Shown one piece after another: positions 12,264-13,943 of a DNA stretch of 13,943 nucleotides; within the stretch, counting starts at the first letter, position 1, and each line of letters opens with the position of its first letter. Origin of the DNA: Planctomycetota bacterium. Lineage in GTDB: Bacteria; Planctomycetota; Phycisphaerae; Phycisphaerales; SM1A02. The translations under genes were made by a program, and so were the position numbers. The DNA lies in assembly GCA_027295365.1 (NCBI GenBank), contig JAPULD010000473.1:1-13943 (forward strand). Reading direction: 5' to 3'. The notes beneath the pieces were generated by a model, which had not been told where the DNA came from, ran no database searches, and saw nothing but the letters and a program-made list of their open reading frames with translations.

Positions 12264-12672
12264 TCGGGACAAACAATTGCATGACGCCTGGGAGCGGGCA
12301 AAAAAATACTCCGGTGATACTTCGGTTTCCTCATTGCGTCACTTGTGTTGCAGCGATGATTCCGATACCCGGATTCTCGGGCTCCTGCTGATCCGCGCTC
12401 GGATCGATGCTGGAGAACTTTTCTCTGAGTATTTCGAAATCGCGCGTCAACGCATTGAGGATCCGAACAATACGTGCCGGTGGCAATCCATCCTTGTCAT
12501 CGAGGAATTCATCGAGTCGGATCCGGACGCCGTCTGGGAGGTCGCTTCTCAGTATGGCGAAAGTGACGATGAGGACATGCGAGTCGCCATTGGTGTCAAT
12601 TTGTTGGAGACCCTCTTCGAACACGACTTTGACACATATTTTCCACGTGTCAGCCGCATAATCCAAGATTGA
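12250..12672 (+). CDS. Small acidic HEAT-like helical protein, hypothetical
   Basis: A 140-residue soluble, strongly acidic protein made of predicted helices in a HEAT-like rhythm: SLRHLCCSDDSDTRILGLLLIRARI, then CRWQSILVIEEFIESDPDAVWEVASQYGES, then DEDMRVAIGVNLLETLFEHDFDTYFPRV. No catalytic motif, signal peptide or membrane segment is seen. Small acidic HEAT proteins occur as scaffolds and as immunity proteins of contact toxins, but no toxin is visible here and I assign no function. ATG at 12250 is chosen because the frame upstream (to 12169) overlaps a better frame and reads poorly; a GAAGGGA lies rather far upstream (about 15 bases). The following gap, 12673-12830, contains nothing I can identify apart from the next ribosome-binding site. 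Confidence 0.6.
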   Translation: MQDSDRDKQLHDAWERAKKYSGDTSVSSLRHLCCSDDSDTRILGLLLIRARIDAGELFSEYFEIARQRIEDPNNTCRWQSILVIEEFIESDPDAVWEVASQYGESDDEDMRVAIGVNLLETLFEHDFDTYFPRVSRIIQD

Positions 12673-12830
12673 TCGTTGAACTTTGCAATCACATTGTCAA
12701 ATTGCTGGACGAGAGCATTCACCAAAAATCAGTGGACGAAAGTCCATACACTTCTATCCGAAGTATCGAAGGATGATGTACCATTTCATCCTGATGAATG
12801 TAAACGCCAAATGTTTAGGGAGCCCAACCG

Positions 12831-13073
12831 ATGACCGTTGAATATGCCAAGGAAGTCCTGCTCTGGTGCACACTCATCAACTTCGGGGTGCTGATCGTCT
12901 GGTGGCTGGGCTTCATGCTGGCCCACGACTGGATCTATCACCTGCACACCAAGTGGTTCAACATCGGCGCGAAGAAGTTCGATGCCATCCACTACGCGGG
13001 AATGATGTACTACAAGATGGCCATCTTCCTGTTTGTCTTCGTGCCTTATCTCGCCTTGCTGATTGCCGGCTGA
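12831..13073 (+). CDS. DUF6868 family small membrane protein
   Basis: An 80-residue protein with two membrane helices (about 8-30, VLLWCTLINFGVLIVWWLGFML; and about 60-79, YKMAIFLFVFVPYLALLIAG) joined by a loop DWIYHLHTKWFNIGAKKFDAIHYAGM. The pattern WCT-x-IN in the first helix, DWIY-x-x-H-x-x-WF in the loop and the VPYLAL-x-IAG ending match the DUF6868 family of very short inner-membrane proteins. Function is unknown to me. The start is well supported by AGGGAG 9 bases upstream. It appears to stand alone; the heptamer repeats follow its stop. Confidence 0.85.
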   Translation: MTVEYAKEVLLWCTLINFGVLIVWWLGFMLAHDWIYHLHTKWFNIGAKKFDAIHYAGMMYYKMAIFLFVFVPYLALLIAG

Positions 13074-13090
13074 CCTCCGGAAGTGTATGA

Positions 13091-13225
13091 GCCATAAGCC
13101 ATAAGCCATGAGACATGAGCGATGAGTCGGGAAGAAACAGCCGCCTGCCAACTACTGAAAACTGAATACTGATTACTGAATCCCAAAAACCATCAACCAT
13201 CGACTATCAACTATTAACCAATCAC
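13091..13225. repeat. Three blocks of degenerate 7-base tandem repeats
   Basis: Block 1 (13091-13125) has five units of consensus GCCATAA/GCCATGA. Block 2 (13151-13178) has four units ending in ACTG (ACTACTG, AAAACTG, AATACTG, ATTACTG). Block 3 (13184-13225) has six units around CATCAAC (CAAAAAC, CATCAAC, CATCGAC, TATCAAC, TATTAAC, CAATCAC). All three keep a strict 7-base period but have different unit sequences. They fill most of the gap between the DUF6868 gene and the barrel gene; there is no open frame that looks like a gene here. Confidence 0.8.
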
Positions 13226-13290
13226 CTTCTCCACAACTCCGTGCCCTCCCCCTTCAGTAGTAAATGCAGGTTCATAGGATGGTTGTGTGA

Positions 13291-13943
13291 TCAGAAGTAG
13301 AACTTGATCCCGAACTCGATGTTGATCATCTCCGAGTCGATCTTCAGGACGTCGTTGTCGTCCAGCTCGCCGCCGTCGGCGTATCGAACGCCCCCATACA
13401 ATTGCGTCCTGGGACTGATGGCGAAGGTGACGCCCGCCATCGCCTGCCAGAAGAACCCGCTGCCGTTTATTTCGGTTGTGGAGCCCCGTTCATCGTCATC
13501 GCCGCTGCTGTGGTAGCTGAATTCCTCGATCCGCACGCCGAGGCCGATACCGGCGTAGAGGCCCACCGGTCCGATCAGCCTGGGGGCATCGAACAGCACG
13601 TTGCCGGTGATCGTGTGCAGGGTGACCTCGTTGTCTGCGAGCTTCATGGTGTCCGGGTCGAAGTAATCATCGGTGTCGAAGCGCCGATAGGCGTACTCGA
13701 TCTCGAAGGACAGGGGTTTGGTCAGGTCGGTGTATCCCAGGGCGATCGAGAGGCCCCAGCCATCGTCGGTGTCAACGGTGCCCGAGCCATCCACGAGACG
13801 CCCATCCTCCTGCGGATCGACGGACATACCCGACAGTCGGGCGTAGAAGCCCGTCATGAATTTGCGTTCGGTCCGGCCGAACGCGTCGTACTTGGGAGGC
13901 TCGTAATCGGGGAACTCATCGAGGGCGGAGGGGGTGGACGTTA
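13291..13943 (-). CDS. Outer-membrane beta-barrel protein, C-terminal part (partial)
   Basis: The frame is open from the stop at 13291-13293 to the right edge of the window, so the N-terminus lies outside; a Met at 13857 exists but in-frame sequence continues upstream of it. The visible part (about 217 residues) consists of alternating amphipathic strands separated by acidic loops: FMTGFYARLSGM, WGLSIALGYTDL, LSFEIEYAYRRFDTDDYF, HTITGNVLFDAP, VGLYAGIGLGVRIEEFSY, FFWQAMAGVTFAISPRTQLYGGVRY. It ends in IEFGIKFYF with a terminal Phe, the usual signal for barrel insertion by the Bam complex. It resembles small OmpA/OmpW-like or porin-family opacity barrels; the exact family is not clear. The stop is 42 bases from the repeat-rich gap. 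Function and ligand are unknown. Confidence 0.8.
   Translation of the reverse strand, partial: TSTPSALDEFPDYEPPKYDAFGRTERKFMTGFYARLSGMSVDPQEDGRLVDGSGTVDTDDGWGLSIALGYTDLTKPLSFEIEYAYRRFDTDDYFDPDTMKLADNEVTLHTITGNVLFDAPRLIGPVGLYAGIGLGVRIEEFSYHSSGDDDERGSTTEINGSGFFWQAMAGVTFAISPRTQLYGGVRYADGGELDDNDVLKIDSEMINIEFGIKFYF

Noticed and set aside
13091..13225. CRISPR array
   Set aside because: The units are 7 bases and abutting; there are no long repeats with unique spacers and no cas genes nearby.

Overview
The window looks like chromosomal DNA of a planctomycete, perhaps from the Phycisphaerae. This is inferred from three things. A membrane protein carries the paired-cysteine zinc ribbon (CGYDL ... CPECG) common in that phylum. 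Several small families typical of such genomes are present (DUF6868, CBM9-like). The spaces between genes carry dispersed palindromic and heptamer repeats. G+C content is high and genes are on both strands, mostly plus.

Layout. 1-145 is the C-terminal end of the beta subunit of proton-translocating NAD(P) transhydrogenase (pntB). 267-3332 holds korA and korB, the two subunits of 2-oxoglutarate:ferredoxin oxidoreductase. They are separated by 144 bases that contain two inverted copies of a CACGGAG-type repeat, and a good intrinsic terminator follows korB. 3441-4019 encodes a DUF4287/DUF5655 protein. 4090-5701 encodes an exported DJ-1/PfpI protein and, one base later, a multi-pass zinc-ribbon membrane protein, closed by a hairpin terminator. 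5823-8935 holds mnmG (tRNA wobble-uridine modification) and a CBM9-like protein whose start overlaps the mnmG stop. tRNA-Thr(TGT) lies at 9013-9084. 9230-11444 is a divergent pair: an exported serine hydrolase of the class C beta-lactamase fold and an ArsR-type winged-helix regulator. 11565-11836 carries tRNA-Tyr(GTA) and tRNA-Pro(CGG), with a copy of the 5' part of tRNA-Pro between them. Behind tRNA-Pro come a probably broken reading frame and a small HEAT-like protein. The window ends with a DUF6868 membrane protein, three blocks of 7-base tandem repeats, and the C-terminal part of an outer-membrane beta-barrel protein on the minus strand that runs off the right edge.

How the genes fit together. 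pntB and korAB are redox and central-carbon genes: KorAB makes succinyl-CoA and reduced ferredoxin, and the transhydrogenase balances NADH and NADPH. mnmG and the three tRNA genes belong to translation. The other genes appear to be unrelated single genes or pairs.

I see no defence system, phage, transposase or CRISPR array. The most unusual content is the repeats. Several palindromic elements lie between genes, and two appear to sit in frame inside mnmG, where they encode segments absent from the E. coli protein. There is also a tRNA-Pro fragment that can fold into a new hairpin.
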